Assembly: GCF_000411475.1 (NCBI RefSeq)
Contig: NZ_KE150464.1
Location: 806,001 to 870,000 of the forward strand
DNA: 64,000 nt
Source of the DNA: Streptococcus sp. HPH0090
Lineage (GTDB): Bacteria > Bacillota > Bacilli > Lactobacillales > Streptococcaceae
Direction: 5' to 3'
Shown one piece after another: positions 17,071 to 25,930 of the stretch. The first letter of the stretch is position 1. Every line of letters starts with the position of its first letter. The notes under the pieces are model-generated. The model saw nothing but the letters and a program-made list of their open reading frames with translations, did no database searches and was not told the origin of the DNA. Both the position numbers and the translations under genes were made by a program.

Positions 17071-17810
17071 TATTTTGTCTGAGTTCGAACATAGTGGGCA
17101 ATAACATCTGATGTGTATTGAGCTGTTCCAGGTCCAAATTTATCAATATTTTTCTTAAACTCTGGGTTATAGACATAGCCTTTACCGATATGACCGAAGA
17201 CTTCAATAGAACAATCAAACCCATACGTACGAATGGCTTGTAAGAGCTTGGTTGCTTCTTCTTGGTTTTCGGTTGCTGTTGTAGGTAGTCCATCTTTGAA
17301 ATTTTGAGTCAGGGCTTGAAAGACTTGGTTGAAGGTTTCCGTGGCCTCATCTTCTCTACCAGTTTGACGTTCGAGAGCCTTATCCATGACTTCTTGACCA
17401 TATTTCTCTACTGCTTCTTGGTGGTATTTTTGATTGTCTTGATAGCTAAATCCAGTGAATTTTTCCTCAATGGTCATTTTTATTTCTCCTTTTTGTTCTT
17501 GTATCGTTTTTTGCAAGGTAGATATCAAGGTATCCAGATGTTGCCTTTCTCGAGTTAGATAGTCCAGTTGTCTAATCAGATGGGGCAATAAATCTGAAGT
17601 TTCTTCTTCTAACAGCTCTGCTATTTTTTCTAAAGAAAAGCCTAGATATTTGTAATAAAGAATGATCTGAAGTCGTTCCAAATCATCCTGACTATAGGTT
17701 CGATAGCCGTTTTCCGACTTTAAAGGAACCAAGAGTCCTAACTTATCGTAATGGTGCAGGGTTTTTACAGAGACACCTGAAAGCTGCGCAGCTTCTTTGA
17801 TATGGTACAT
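17070..17810 (-). CDS. MerR family regulator with TipAS-type antibiotic-sensing domain
   Basis: 246 residues. N-terminal MerR winged helix (MYHIKEAAQLSGVSVKTLHH, residues 1-20, to about 70), a coiled dimer helix (75-110), and a C-terminal TipAS domain (about 118-246, with YGQEVMDKALERQTG and GKGYVYNPEFKKNIDKFG). TipAL of Streptomyces binds thiopeptides and activates its own promoter; relatives respond to various drugs. The gene's own promoter has the 19-bp spacer typical of MerR-activated promoters, so autoactivation is likely. The inducer here is unknown. Confidence 0.9.
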   Translation of the reverse strand: MYHIKEAAQLSGVSVKTLHHYDKLGLLVPLKSENGYRTYSQDDLERLQIILYYKYLGFSLEKIAELLEEETSDLLPHLIRQLDYLTRERQHLDTLISTLQKTIQEQKGEIKMTIEEKFTGFSYQDNQKYHQEAVEKYGQEVMDKALERQTGREDEATETFNQVFQALTQNFKDGLPTTATENQEEATKLLQAIRTYGFDCSIEVFGHIGKGYVYNPEFKKNIDKFGPGTAQYTSDVIAHYVRTQTK

Positions 17811-17830
17811 GATTTTCTCCTTACAAGGAT

Positions 17831-17861
17831 AGTATAACCCCTCCCCTTAGGTCAGAGTCAA
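17831..17861 (-). promoter_or_regulatory. MerR-type promoter with 19-bp spacer
   Basis: Minus-strand -35 TTGACT (17856-17861), 19-bp spacer, -10 TATACT (17831-17836). The overlong spacer is GC-rich (CTAAGGGGAGGGG), a place where MerR proteins bind and untwist DNA. It points to autoactivation by the TipA-like regulator. Confidence 0.82.
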
Positions 17862-17922
17862 GTGGTTTTACGAAAAATTTTTAACTTTTTGAGAAACTTT
17901 TGAAAACTTGAAAACCGCTTTC

Positions 17923-17951
17923 TTGACAGGCTTCAGAAAACATGATAGGAT
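17923..17951 (+). promoter_or_regulatory. Candidate promoter of the SNF leader
   Basis: TTGACA (17923-17928), 17-bp spacer, weak -10 TAGGAT (17946-17951). The transcript would start near 17958. Confidence 0.5.
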
Positions 17952-17957
17952 AATCAA

Positions 17958-18034
17958 GTCTATCAATCAAATAAAAAGCTCATAAAGAGCAATTGAGAGA
18001 AGGCTATTTGACAACTCAAGTAGCCTTTTCTTAT
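17958..18034 (+). ncRNA. Terminated leader or small RNA before the SNF symporter gene
   Basis: From the predicted start near 17958 to the T-rich tract there are about 77 bases holding a GCTC-ataaa-GAGC hairpin (17978-17990) and a second stem AGGCTA/TAGCCT (18001-18026) followed by TTTTCTTATTTT. TTGAG at 17993-17997 could pair instead with CTCAA at 18015-18019, a possible antiterminator-like switch. Could be an attenuator or a free small RNA; the signal is unknown. Confidence 0.45.
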
Positions 18035-18061
18035 TTTAGAAAATAGATTGGAGTTTTAACT

Positions 18062-19402
18062 ATGTCTGAAAAATCGCAATGGGGCTCGAAACTGGGCTTC
18101 ATCCTTGCGTCTGCTGGCTCTGCTATTGGTCTTGGAGCTGTTTGGAAGTTCCCTTACATGACCGCTGCCAATGGTGGTGGAGGGTTTTTACTAGTCTTCC
18201 TCATCTCGACACTTTTGATTGGATTTCCTCTCTTACTGGCTGAATTTGCCCTTGGTCGAAGTGCTGGCGTGTCAGCAATCAAAACCTTTGGTAAGCTTGG
18301 CAACAATCAAAAGTACAACTTTATCGGTTGGATTGGCGCCTTTTCCCTTTTCATCCTTCTCTCATTTTATAGTGTTATTGGGGGTTGGATTCTGGTATAC
18401 CTTGGTATCGAGATTGGAAGATTATTCCACCTCATCGGAATTGGAGATTATGCCCAGCAATTCTCTTCCATCATTTCTAATCCAGTTATTGCCCTTGGAG
18501 CCCAAGCAGCCTTTATCTTCTTGAATATTTTCATCGTTTCACACGGCGTTCAAAAAGGAATTGAAAGAGCTTCTAAGGTCATGATGCCTCTGCTCTTTAT
18601 TATCTTTGTTGTTATTATCGGGCGTTCTCTCAGTTTGCCAAATGCAATGGATGGTGTCGTTTACTTCCTCAAACCGGATTTTTCAAAACTGACAAGTGCT
18701 GGACTCCTCTATGCACTGGGCCAATCTTTCTTTGCTCTATCCCTTGGAGTTACAGCCATGCTGACCTACGCTTCCTACCTGGACAAGAAGACCAATCTGG
18801 TCCAATCAGGAATTTCCATCGTAGCCTTGAACATTTCTGTATCGATCATGGCAGGACTTGCGATTTTCCCTGCTATGTCAGCCTTTAATATCCAGTCTGA
18901 AGGTGGACCTAGTCTCCTCTTTATCGTGTTACCACAACTCTTTGACAATATGCCGTTTGGTACGATTTTCTATATTCTCTTTCTCTTACTCTTCCTCTTT
19001 GCAACGATAACTTCTTCAGTTGTTATGCTTGAAATCAACGTTGGTAACATAACCAATCAAGACAACCGTAAGCGTGCTAAGTGGAGTATGATTTTAGGGG
19101 TTTTGACTTTTGTATTTGGTATCCCCTCAGCCCTATCCTATGGAGTGATGGCCGATGTTCAAATCTTTGGGAAAACCTTCTTTGATGCTATGGATTTCTT
19201 GGTTTCCAATCTCCTCATGCCTTTTGGTGCCCTCTGTTTATCACTTTTTACAGGCTATATCTTCAAAAAAGCACTGGCTATGAAAGAACTTCATCTAGAT
19301 GAAACACCATGGAAACGAGGACTTTTCAAAGTTTGGCTCTTCCTTCTTCGTTATATCATCCCAATCATCATCATCGTGGTTTTTATTGCCCAATTTATGT
19401 AA
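18062..19402 (+). CDS. Sodium-dependent transporter, neurotransmitter symporter (SNF) family
   Basis: 446 residues with 11-12 membrane segments, like the bacterial LeuT/MhsT group. The unwound first helix is visible: SAGSAIGLGAVWKFPYM, followed by NGGGGFLLVF. Members import an amino acid with sodium; the substrate cannot be read from sequence. TTGGAG ribosome site (18050-18055). It follows the TipA-like regulator divergently and has a terminator-like structure in its leader. Ends before a bidirectional terminator shared with manA. Confidence 0.93.
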   Translation: MSEKSQWGSKLGFILASAGSAIGLGAVWKFPYMTAANGGGGFLLVFLISTLLIGFPLLLAEFALGRSAGVSAIKTFGKLGNNQKYNFIGWIGAFSLFILLSFYSVIGGWILVYLGIEIGRLFHLIGIGDYAQQFSSIISNPVIALGAQAAFIFLNIFIVSHGVQKGIERASKVMMPLLFIIFVVIIGRSLSLPNAMDGVVYFLKPDFSKLTSAGLLYALGQSFFALSLGVTAMLTYASYLDKKTNLVQSGISIVALNISVSIMAGLAIFPAMSAFNIQSEGGPSLLFIVLPQLFDNMPFGTIFYILFLLLFLFATITSSVVMLEINVGNITNQDNRKRAKWSMILGVLTFVFGIPSALSYGVMADVQIFGKTFFDAMDFLVSNLLMPFGALCLSLFTGYIFKKALAMKELHLDETPWKRGLFKVWLFLLRYIIPIIIIVVFIAQFM

Positions 19403-19407
19403 TCATT

Positions 19408-19445
19408 AAAAAAGACTTGAGAATCAATCTCAAGTCTTTTCTTTT
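19408..19445. terminator. Bidirectional terminator between SNF gene and manA
   Basis: Stem GACTTGAG/CTCAAGTC (19414-19436) with A-run before and T-run after; serves both convergent genes. Confidence 0.88.
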
Positions 19446-20389
19446 TATGGATGGCTTACAATTAATTCTAAATCTTTTCCTTCAAGTGTCCAAGATTCAA
19501 CATCACTTGGCAAGATAAAATGGCTACCTTTTTGAATTGAATAATCTTTACCATCTACAGTCAATTTTCCTTGACCAGCCAAGACGCTAAATAAACTGTA
19601 GTCGGTTGTCTTTTCAAAGTCCACTTTTCCAGTGATTTCCCACTTGTAAACTGCGAAGAAATCATTCGAAACTAGTAAAGTCGAACTCAAATCATCTGCT
19701 TTGACAGTCACAGGTCGGCTGTTAGCAGGCTCACCAATGTTTAAAACATCGATGGATTTTTCAAGGTGAAGCTCGCGCAAGTTGCCATTATCATCCTTAC
19801 GGTCAAAATCATAAACTCGGTAGGTGGTATCACTAGACTGTTGCGTTTCAAGAATCAAGATACCTGCTCCGATAGCATGCATGGTTCCACTTGGTACATA
19901 GAAGAAATCTCCAGCTTTTACAGGAACTTTTGTTAACAAGGCATCCCAGTTTTTATCTTCGATTTGCTGACGGAGTTCTTCTTTTGACTTGGCATTGTGA
20001 CCATAAATAATCTCTGAACCTTCATCTGCTGCGATAATATACCAGCACTCTGTCTTTCCAAGTTCGCCTTCATGCTCTAGTCCGTAAGTATCGTCTGGGT
20101 GGACTTGAACACTGAGCCAGTCATTGGCATCGAGGATTTTAGTTAAGAGTGGAAATACTGGCTCTGGACGGTTGCCAAATAACTCACGGTGTTCTGCATA
20201 CAAAGTAGCTAGGTCTGTTCCCTCAAAACGACCATTGGCTATCTTAGAAACACCATTTGGGTGAGCTGAAATTGCCCAATATTCTCCGATTTTTTCGCTT
20301 GGTATGTCGTAGCCAAACTCATCACGTAGCTTAGTACCACCCCAGATTTTTTCTTGCATTACGGAATTTAAAAATAATGGTTCTGACAT
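19445..20389 (-). CDS. manA: Mannose-6-phosphate isomerase, class I
   Basis: 314 residues, the short class I form of Firmicutes. Interconverts mannose-6-phosphate and fructose-6-phosphate. Zinc ligands: His97 in SVQVHPDD, Glu114 in GKTECWY, and the later His in PSGTMHAIG. Single gene with an extended -10 (TGCTATAAT, hexamer 20420-20425) and an AGGAGATG ribosome site. It would link mannose uptake to glycolysis and supply mannose-6-phosphate. Confidence 0.96.
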   Translation of the reverse strand: MSEPLFLNSVMQEKIWGGTKLRDEFGYDIPSEKIGEYWAISAHPNGVSKIANGRFEGTDLATLYAEHRELFGNRPEPVFPLLTKILDANDWLSVQVHPDDTYGLEHEGELGKTECWYIIAADEGSEIIYGHNAKSKEELRQQIEDKNWDALLTKVPVKAGDFFYVPSGTMHAIGAGILILETQQSSDTTYRVYDFDRKDDNGNLRELHLEKSIDVLNIGEPANSRPVTVKADDLSSTLLVSNDFFAVYKWEITGKVDFEKTTDYSLFSVLAGQGKLTVDGKDYSIQKGSHFILPSDVESWTLEGKDLELIVSHP

Positions 20390-20427
20390 GTTACATCTCC
20401 TGTCTAATTTTTCACCCTCATTATAGC

Positions 20428-20456
20428 AAAAAAAGAGTCCTAATTGAACTCTTTTT
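20428..20456 (-). terminator. Terminator after the DUF3592-like membrane protein gene
   Basis: Minus-strand stem AAAAAGAGT/ACTCTTTTT, nine-base loop, T-run of seven. It overlaps the upstream side of the manA promoter. Confidence 0.82.
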
Positions 20457-20538
20457 CTTATCTTATAAAGTAGGGAGAAGATTTTATAAAAATAGTAACG
20501 ATATTGTTTTTATGCTTTAAAAAATCTACAAAAAACTA

Positions 20539-21117
20539 TTAGTTCACAAGATTTGGAAGAATGAACACGATAAAGAAAGCTAGAGCAACCATCAGAAAAA
20601 CAAGGAAATAAGCTAAACATTTAGTCAACCATGCATAACGACCTGGTTTTAGCGGTCTTTCTACGTAGGAATGTTTTGGTTTTTTAGGATCATAATAAAC
20701 AGTTACCTTTCCTCCAATTGGAAATCGTTCCATTAAAGGTGATTTTGTTAAAGAGATGAAACTGTTCCTATAAATCTTGTATCTTAAAACCTGAGGAATT
20801 TCCCCATCTTCAAAATTATCCATTTTGACATCAGATACGATCGAACCCAAGGGAGTACTGATTGTATTTGAAATCGCATATAGAAATTTCGGTCCTAAAA
20901 CCTTGTATTGGTTCCCATCAACAGTGTACTCGACAACTGGCAGGCTAATTCCATTATAAAGAGCATAGGAATATCGGATAATAACTCCTTCCGTTCTTTC
21001 GGTGCATCTCTTGGCATTTCTGTAATTACTAAAGATAAAAATGTCGAACATAAAATAGGTGAAGGCAGCAAAGCCTAACGACATTAAGCCAAATAATAGA
21101 AAGAATGTTGTTGGCAT
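20539..21117 (-). CDS. Membrane protein of unknown function, DUF3592-like
   Basis: 192 residues. One membrane helix at each end (about 4-26 and 165-188) with an extracytoplasmic or cytoplasmic beta-rich middle: EYTVDGNQYKVLGPKF, then GKVTVYYDPKKPKHSYVER. This strand pattern followed by V-x-YDPxxP is what DUF3592-type proteins show. Function unknown. It lies 101 bp after spxB behind the spxB terminator and has its own extended -10 (TGTTAAAAT, hexamer 21150-21155). The family call is tentative. Confidence 0.65.
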   Translation of the reverse strand: MPTTFFLLFGLMSLGFAAFTYFMFDIFIFSNYRNAKRCTERTEGVIIRYSYALYNGISLPVVEYTVDGNQYKVLGPKFLYAISNTISTPLGSIVSDVKMDNFEDGEIPQVLRYKIYRNSFISLTKSPLMERFPIGGKVTVYYDPKKPKHSYVERPLKPGRYAWLTKCLAYFLVFLMVALAFFIVFILPNLVN

Positions 21118-21174
21118 CTTTTTTCTCCTTAAAATATCCTAATGAATCTATTTTAACAGAAAAGACATAAAAGA

Positions 21175-21201
21175 AAAAGACCGGAGGACTCCGATCTTTT
21201 T
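21175..21201 (-). terminator. Terminator of spxB
   Basis: Near-perfect stem AAAAGATCGGAG/CTCCGGTCTTTT with a two- to three-base loop and a T-rich tail on the minus strand. Confidence 0.92.
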
Positions 21202-21218
21202 AAGTTCCACAAAAGAAA

Positions 21219-22994
21219 TTATTTGATTGCGCGTGATTGCAATCCTTCTTCTTCCAAGAAGAGGCGGAATGGTACAAGCTCTTCTGCTTCGTATTTTTCC
21301 TTGAAGGCTTTAATAGCTTCATCTGAGTGTTGTTTTGGATCCAACTCAAGAACTTCTACTGGAAGTGGACGATGTGGAGTGATGTGAGCATCAATAACAA
21401 CAGTTTTACCTTCTTTGTTGAGTTTCACAGCTTCAGCAACGACTGCGTCGATGTCTTCGATACGGTCAACTGTAAATCCAATAGCTCCTTGAGCTTCAGC
21501 GATTTTCGCATAGTCAGCATTAGGGAAGTCACAACCAAACAAGTGTTTGTTTGTGTCTTCGTATTTGTCCTTGATGAAGGCATATTTACCATTTGAGAAG
21601 ACAACGTTGATAACTGGAAGGTCGTATTGAACGTTTGTGATAACGTCTGGGTAGCACATGTTGAATGCACCGTCACCCATGATGTTCCATACTTGGCGAT
21701 CTGGATTGTCTTTCTTAGCAGCGATACCACCAGGAAGGGCAATACCCATTGTCGCAAAGAGTGGAGATGTACGCCACATGTTCTTAGGTGTCATGTGAAG
21801 GTGACGAGTAGATGTTTGAGTAGTGTCACCTACGTCGATTGAATAGATAGCGTCTTGATCAGCATGTTTGTTGATTGCATTGTAAACTTGATACAATTGC
21901 AATTCACCCTCAGTTTTACCTTCGAGCTTGTTCATGTAATCACGCCAGTTTTGGTTGTTCTTCACGTTAGCACGCCACCATGGAGTAGACTCAACTGGGT
22001 TTACTTTATCAAGGATTGCTTTCGCTGCTTGACCTGCATCACCAAGGATTGAAGCATCTAGGGCATGACGTTTACCAAGTTTGTAAGGGTCGATATCCAC
22101 TTGGATGAATTTTTCAGTGTTCTTGAATGCTTCGTATACTTCAGCAAATGGGAAGTTTGAACCAAGGAAAAGAACTGTGTCTGCTTCGAAGACAACTTCG
22201 TTGGCTGGTTTCCAACCAACACGGTAAGCAGAACCTGTCAAACCTTCATAGTTCCATTCGAAAGCTTCAAAGTTTTTACCAGTCGTAATGATTGGTGCTT
22301 TGATTTTACGTGACAATTCAGTGATTACTTCACCAGCTTTAACACCACCGTAACCAGCGTAAATCACTGGACGCTCAGCATTGTTCAAGATTTCAACAGC
22401 TTTGTCAATTTCAACTTCGTTCAAAGCAGGAGCGATGAATGAACGTTCATATGAACCTGATCCGTAGTATGAGTTTTCGTCGATTTCTTGGAAACCAAAG
22501 TTTACTGGAATTTCAACAACGGCTGGACCTTTTTTAGAAACTGCAGCACGGCAAGCTTCGTCAATAACTTTTGGTAATTGCTCTGCGTAAGCTACACGTT
22601 TGTTGTAAACAGCGATACCGTTGTACATTGGGTTTTGGTTCAATTCTTGGAAGGCATCCATGTTCAATTCGTTAACTGGACGTGATCCAAGGATAGCAAG
22701 GAATGGAGTGTTATCCATAGCTGCATCGTAAACACCGTTAATCAAGTGAGTCGCACCTGGACCACCTGAACCAACTGCAACCCCGATAGATCCGCCAAAT
22801 TTAGCCTGCATAACCGCTGCAAGAGCACCTGTTTCTTCGTGGCGAACTTGCAAGAAACGGATATCTTTGTCTTCAGCCAAAGCGTCCATGAGTGAGCTAA
22901 GTGTTCCTGATGGGATACCGTAGATCGTGTCTACGCCCCATGTTTTCAATACGTTGAGCATTGCTGCAGATGCAGTGATTTTCCCTTGAGTCAT
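21219..22994 (-). CDS. spxB: Pyruvate oxidase
   Basis: 591 residues, full length. ThDP/FAD enzyme that turns pyruvate, phosphate and oxygen into acetyl phosphate, CO2 and hydrogen peroxide; it is the main peroxide source of Mitis-group streptococci. Visible marks: [13 protein letters not shown] and [10 protein letters not shown] (ThDP-binding glutamate) in the N-terminal domain, [10 protein letters not shown] in the FAD domain, and [11 protein letters not shown] in the C-terminal ThDP domain. AAGGAGAG ribosome site nine bases upstream. Three cre-like sites lie in its 5' region, consistent with the known sugar control through CcpA. Lactate oxidase (26544) supplies pyruvate from lactate and also makes peroxide. 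Confidence 0.98.
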   Translation of the reverse strand: MTQGKITASAAMLNVLKTWGVDTIYGIPSGTLSSLMDALAEDKDIRFLQVRHEETGALAAVMQAKFGGSIGVAVGSGGPGATHLINGVYDAAMDNTPFLAILGSRPVNELNMDAFQELNQNPMYNGIAVYNKRVAYAEQLPKVIDEACRAAVSKKGPAVVEIPVNFGFQEIDENSYYGSGSYERSFIAPALNEVEIDKAVEILNNAERPVIYAGYGGVKAGEVITELSRKIKAPIITTGKNFEAFEWNYEGLTGSAYRVGWKPANEVVFEADTVLFLGSNFPFAEVYEAFKNTEKFIQVDIDPYKLGKRHALDASILGDAGQAAKAILDKVNPVESTPWWRANVKNNQNWRDYMNKLEGKTEGELQLYQVYNAINKHADQDAIYSIDVGDTTQTSTRHLHMTPKNMWRTSPLFATMGIALPGGIAAKKDNPDRQVWNIMGDGAFNMCYPDVITNVQYDLPVINVVFSNGKYAFIKDKYEDTNKHLFGCDFPNADYAKIAEAQGAIGFTVDRIEDIDAVVAEAVKLNKEGKTVVIDAHITPHRPLPVEVLELDPKQHSDEAIKAFKEKYEAEELVPFRLFLEEEGLQSRAIK

Positions 22995-23029
22995 AATGAT
23001 AACTCTCCTTAAAGTTAATTTGATAAAAG

Positions 23030-23045
23030 ATAAAAGCGCTTTTAT
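23030..23045. promoter_or_regulatory. Perfectly palindromic cre-like site in the spxB leader
   Basis: ATAAAAGCGCTTTTAT is a 16-bp perfect palindrome with the cre core AAGCGCTT; two mismatches to WTGNAARCGNWWNCAW. It lies 36 bp before the spxB ATG, between promoter region and ribosome site. Confidence 0.7.
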
Positions 23046-23052
23046 ATGTTTT

Positions 23053-23068
23053 TTGAAAACGATTCAGT
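23053..23068. promoter_or_regulatory. Second cre-like site upstream of spxB
   Basis: TTGAAAACGATTCAGT; the left half and core fit the cre consensus, the right half has two mismatches. Confidence 0.45.
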
Positions 23069-23152
23069 AAATTTACAATCCTAATTTATCATATTTGATT
23101 TCAGATTCATAAGAATGTGCTCACAAAACTCCATTCTCTATTACAGTACAGT

Positions 23153-23168
23153 TTGAAAACGTTTTTGA
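23153..23168. promoter_or_regulatory. Third cre-like site upstream of spxB
   Basis: TTGAAAACGTTTTTGA; a good left half and core, weak right half, about 160 bp before the ATG. The spxB promoter itself could not be fixed with confidence in 23046-23150. Confidence 0.45.
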
Positions 23169-23186
23169 AATCTGTTTTAGAATAGC

Positions 23187-23211
23187 AAAAAAGCGGTTAA
23201 AACCGCCTTTT
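23187..23211 (-). terminator. Terminator of the copper operon, displaced by a RUP
   Basis: Stem AAAGGCGGTT/AACCGCTTTTTT on the minus strand, 106 bp beyond the copA stop. The RUP lies exactly between it and copA. Confidence 0.82.
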
Positions 23212-23212
23212 T

Positions 23213-23317
23213 ATACTCAATGAAAATCAAAGAGCAAACTAGGAAGCTAGCCGCAGGCTGTACTTGAGTACGGCAAGGTGAAGCTGACGTGGTTTGAATT
23301 TGATTTTCGAAGAGTAT
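23213..23317. repeat. RUP element
   Basis: 105 bp bounded by inverted repeats ATACTCAATGAAAATCAAA and TTTGATTTTCGAAGAGTAT, flanked by TA. The interior (GAAGCTAGCCGCAGGCTGTA and CAAGGTGAAGCTGACGTGGT) is the typical RUP sequence of pneumococcus and relatives, thought to be a non-autonomous derivative of an IS630-type element. Its end overlaps the copA stop codon. Confidence 0.93.
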
Positions 23318-25539
23318 TAATCGACTTTAGTAAAATTGAGCATGAGAGAGCTGATTAAAACAGAGACTGAACTAAAGGCCATGGCCAATCCTGCAAGTTC
23401 TGGATTGAGCACCAAACCAAGACTTGAAAAGACTCCTGCTGCAATCGGAATACCAATGAGGTTATAGATAGAAGCCCAGAAAAGATTGAGTAGAATACGA
23501 TTAAAGGTCTTCTTACTCATATCAAAAGCACGTGCCAATCCTAGTAAATTGTTGGTTGTGAGGACAAGATCTGCTGATTCAATGGCAATATCTGTCCCAG
23601 AGCCCATAGCAATTCCGACATCCGCTACACTGAGGGCTGGCGCATCATTGATACCATCTCCAACAAAGGCCAATTTGCCATTCTTTTGAAGCTTGTGAAT
23701 TTCATGTGCCTTTTCCTCTGGCAAGACATTTGCGATCACTTCTTCGATTCCAATTTGCTCTGCAATCGCATGCGCTACTCCAGCATTATCTCCGGTAAGC
23801 ATGACCGTTTTAAGACCACGTTTTTTCAATTTGGCAATAGCTTCTCGAGCATTTTCCTTAGGGACATCCTGCAAGGCAATTAAGCCTTTTAACTGACCAT
23901 CCACGGATAGGAAGACAACTGTTTTTGCTTCTTTCTCAAGTAAATCAAATCGTTCTTGATAGTCACTCGGAATGTCAAGATCAGCTAAAAGTTTGGCATT
24001 CCCAAGCAAGACTTGTTTACCATTAATAATCCCAGTCACACCTTTTCCATGCAAGGCTTGGAAGTTTTCCACTGGGTAAAGGCTAATTCCTAGTTCAGAT
24101 GCACGATTAACAATAGCTTGAGCTAGCGGGTGTTGAGATACATCTTCCAGTGAAGCAGCCAAACTTAGCACTTCTCTTTCATCACCAATAACATCTGTCA
24201 CTACTGGTTTCCCTTCGGTCAAGGTTCCTGTCTTATCAAAAACAACCGTTTGGACTTTTTGGATTTCCTGTAGAACTGTACCATTTTTTAGGAGAATCCC
24301 CATCTTGGCACTTCGTCCTGTTCCAACCATGAGTGCTGTCGGTGTCGCGAGTCCTAGTGCACAAGGGCAGGCAATAATCAAAACAGCAACTCCGTAGAGA
24401 AGTGAAGTCACAAAGCTTTCTCCAAGCAAGACAAACCAGATCCAAAAAGTAAGAAGTCCTAAAATGACAACTGCTGGTACGAAAATCCCAGAAATCTTGT
24501 CGGTCAAATCTTGAATAGGAGCACGACTCGTTTGCGCTTTTTTCACAAAGTCCACAATCTGAGCCAACATAGTCTCAGAACCAACTTTTTCAGCTCTAAA
24601 GATGATCGTACCACTATTATTGATAGTTGACCCAATAACAGCATCTCCAACTGATTTATCGACTGGAATACTTTCCCCAGTTACCATTGACTCATCAATA
24701 CTCGTTTCACCTTCTAAGACAATACCATCAACGGCAATTTTTTCACCTGGTCGAACGCGAATGAGATCCCCAACTTTGACTTGTTCTAGAGGTATTTGAA
24801 CATAAACATCATCACGCAAAACCTCTGCTGTTTTTGCTTGTAGGTCTAATAATTTTTCGACTGCCTGCGAAGTATTTTTTCGCATTTTTTCCTCAAAAAC
24901 TGCTCCCAAAAGAATGAAGAAGAGGATAAATGCAGCACTTTCAAAGTAAACGGGCAAACCAGTGAAGAGGGCAACTAAGCTATAGAAATAGGCCACTAGG
25001 GTTCCCAGAGCAACCAAGGTATCCATGTTGGAATTGTGCTTTTTAAAACTAGCCCAGGCGCTTCTGATATATGGAACTCCAGCTACCAGCATAATGGGTG
25101 TTGTGGCTAAAAATGTGCCCCAACGCATGACTTGGTGACTAATTCCTCCTGTAGACATCCCAATCATGAGAATCACAAGAGGCACAGTAAAGATACTAGT
25201 AATCCAAAAACGTTGTAAAAGACTGAGAGATTTTTTAGTTTTTTCAACAACGGTATAGGTCCCCTTTTGCATCTTCATGCCACATGAAAATTCATGCTCA
25301 CCCAAGTCTTGAGGAGTAAAACGAATGACTTTTTCTTCGTCTTGAGCAATTGGTTCTAAAATCCCTGCTTCTTCGAAAAGAATTTCTTTATAACAGTTTG
25401 ATGGTGTCACACGATGAAAGGTAATCTCAGCAGGAATTCCTTTTTGTAGTTGAATATGGGCTGGATGGTAGCCTTTGTCTGCTGTGATACGGATTTTTTG
25501 AACACCATTTTCAAGGCTTGCTTTTACAATTTCGGTCAT
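23317..25539 (-). CDS. copA: Copper-exporting P1B-type ATPase with N-terminal cupredoxin-like domain
   Basis: 740 residues. Residues 1-97 are a cupredoxin-like domain (Cys86-x-Met88-x-Met90 in [10 protein letters not shown]), replacing the usual CxxC heavy-metal domain. Then about eight membrane helices with the copper channel CPC (IIACPCALG), the actuator TGES, the phosphorylation site DKTGT, the nucleotide-domain HP (SQHPLA) and [10 protein letters not shown]. It exports Cu(I) with ATP. The upstream protein CupA has the same fold and probably hands copper to this domain, as shown in pneumococcus. The stop codon lies in the terminal repeat of a RUP, so the last codons may have been set by that insertion. 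Third gene of copY-cupA-copA. Confidence 0.96.
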   Translation of the reverse strand: MTEIVKASLENGVQKIRITADKGYHPAHIQLQKGIPAEITFHRVTPSNCYKEILFEEAGILEPIAQDEEKVIRFTPQDLGEHEFSCGMKMQKGTYTVVEKTKKSLSLLQRFWITSIFTVPLVILMIGMSTGGISHQVMRWGTFLATTPIMLVAGVPYIRSAWASFKKHNSNMDTLVALGTLVAYFYSLVALFTGLPVYFESAAFILFFILLGAVFEEKMRKNTSQAVEKLLDLQAKTAEVLRDDVYVQIPLEQVKVGDLIRVRPGEKIAVDGIVLEGETSIDESMVTGESIPVDKSVGDAVIGSTINNSGTIIFRAEKVGSETMLAQIVDFVKKAQTSRAPIQDLTDKISGIFVPAVVILGLLTFWIWFVLLGESFVTSLLYGVAVLIIACPCALGLATPTALMVGTGRSAKMGILLKNGTVLQEIQKVQTVVFDKTGTLTEGKPVVTDVIGDEREVLSLAASLEDVSQHPLAQAIVNRASELGISLYPVENFQALHGKGVTGIINGKQVLLGNAKLLADLDIPSDYQERFDLLEKEAKTVVFLSVDGQLKGLIALQDVPKENAREAIAKLKKRGLKTVMLTGDNAGVAHAIAEQIGIEEVIANVLPEEKAHEIHKLQKNGKLAFVGDGINDAPALSVADVGIAMGSGTDIAIESADLVLTTNNLLGLARAFDMSKKTFNRILLNLFWASIYNLIGIPIAAGVFSSLGLVLNPELAGLAMAFSSVSVLISSLMLNFTKVD

Positions 25540-25548
25540 ATTCGTCTC

Positions 25549-25920
25549 CTATTCTACAATCATCTTACCGTGCATCATATTCATGCCACAAGAGAAACCA
25601 TACTCACCTGCTTCTTCAGGTGTGATTTCAACCACATATTGGTCTCCCATAGGCAGATCTGCATGCACTCCAAAGTCTGGAAAAACGATTTGATCCAAGC
25701 AAGGTGAAGGATCTTTTCGATCAAAAATAATGCGAGCAGGTTGCGATTTTTTGAGGATAATGGTTTCTGGAGTATATCCTCCCATGACCTCCACTCGAAT
25801 CTCCTGATAGCCATTTTTTTGCTGGGCTCTCTTAGCATCTTCTTGCGGTTTTTTGAAAAACCAAAAGAGGATAAAAGCAATCATTCCTAAAACAACAATA
25901 GATACAAATAGATTTAACAT
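25549..25920 (-). CDS. cupA: Membrane-anchored copper-binding cupredoxin CupA
   Basis: 123 residues: one N-terminal membrane helix (about 4-22) and a cupredoxin-like domain with Cys74 and the Met-rich Cys111-x-Met113-x-Met115-Met116 site (FSCGMNMMHGKM). It binds Cu(I) at the inner face and passes it to CopA; this role is established in S. pneumoniae. The domain closely resembles the N-terminus of CopA just downstream (10-bp gap), which points to an ancient duplication. Control is by CopY. Confidence 0.93.
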   Translation of the reverse strand: MLNLFVSIVVLGMIAFILFWFFKKPQEDAKRAQQKNGYQEIRVEVMGGYTPETIILKKSQPARIIFDRKDPSPCLDQIVFPDFGVHADLPMGDQYVVEITPEEAGEYGFSCGMNMMHGKMIVE

Positions 25921-25930
25921 AGCGTCTCCT

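Noticed and set aside
17887..17903. TTTGAG-N5-TTTGAA resembling a CiaR box
   Set aside because: Three mismatches to TTTAAG-N5-TTTAAG, and it lies too far upstream of any -10 (over 40 bp).
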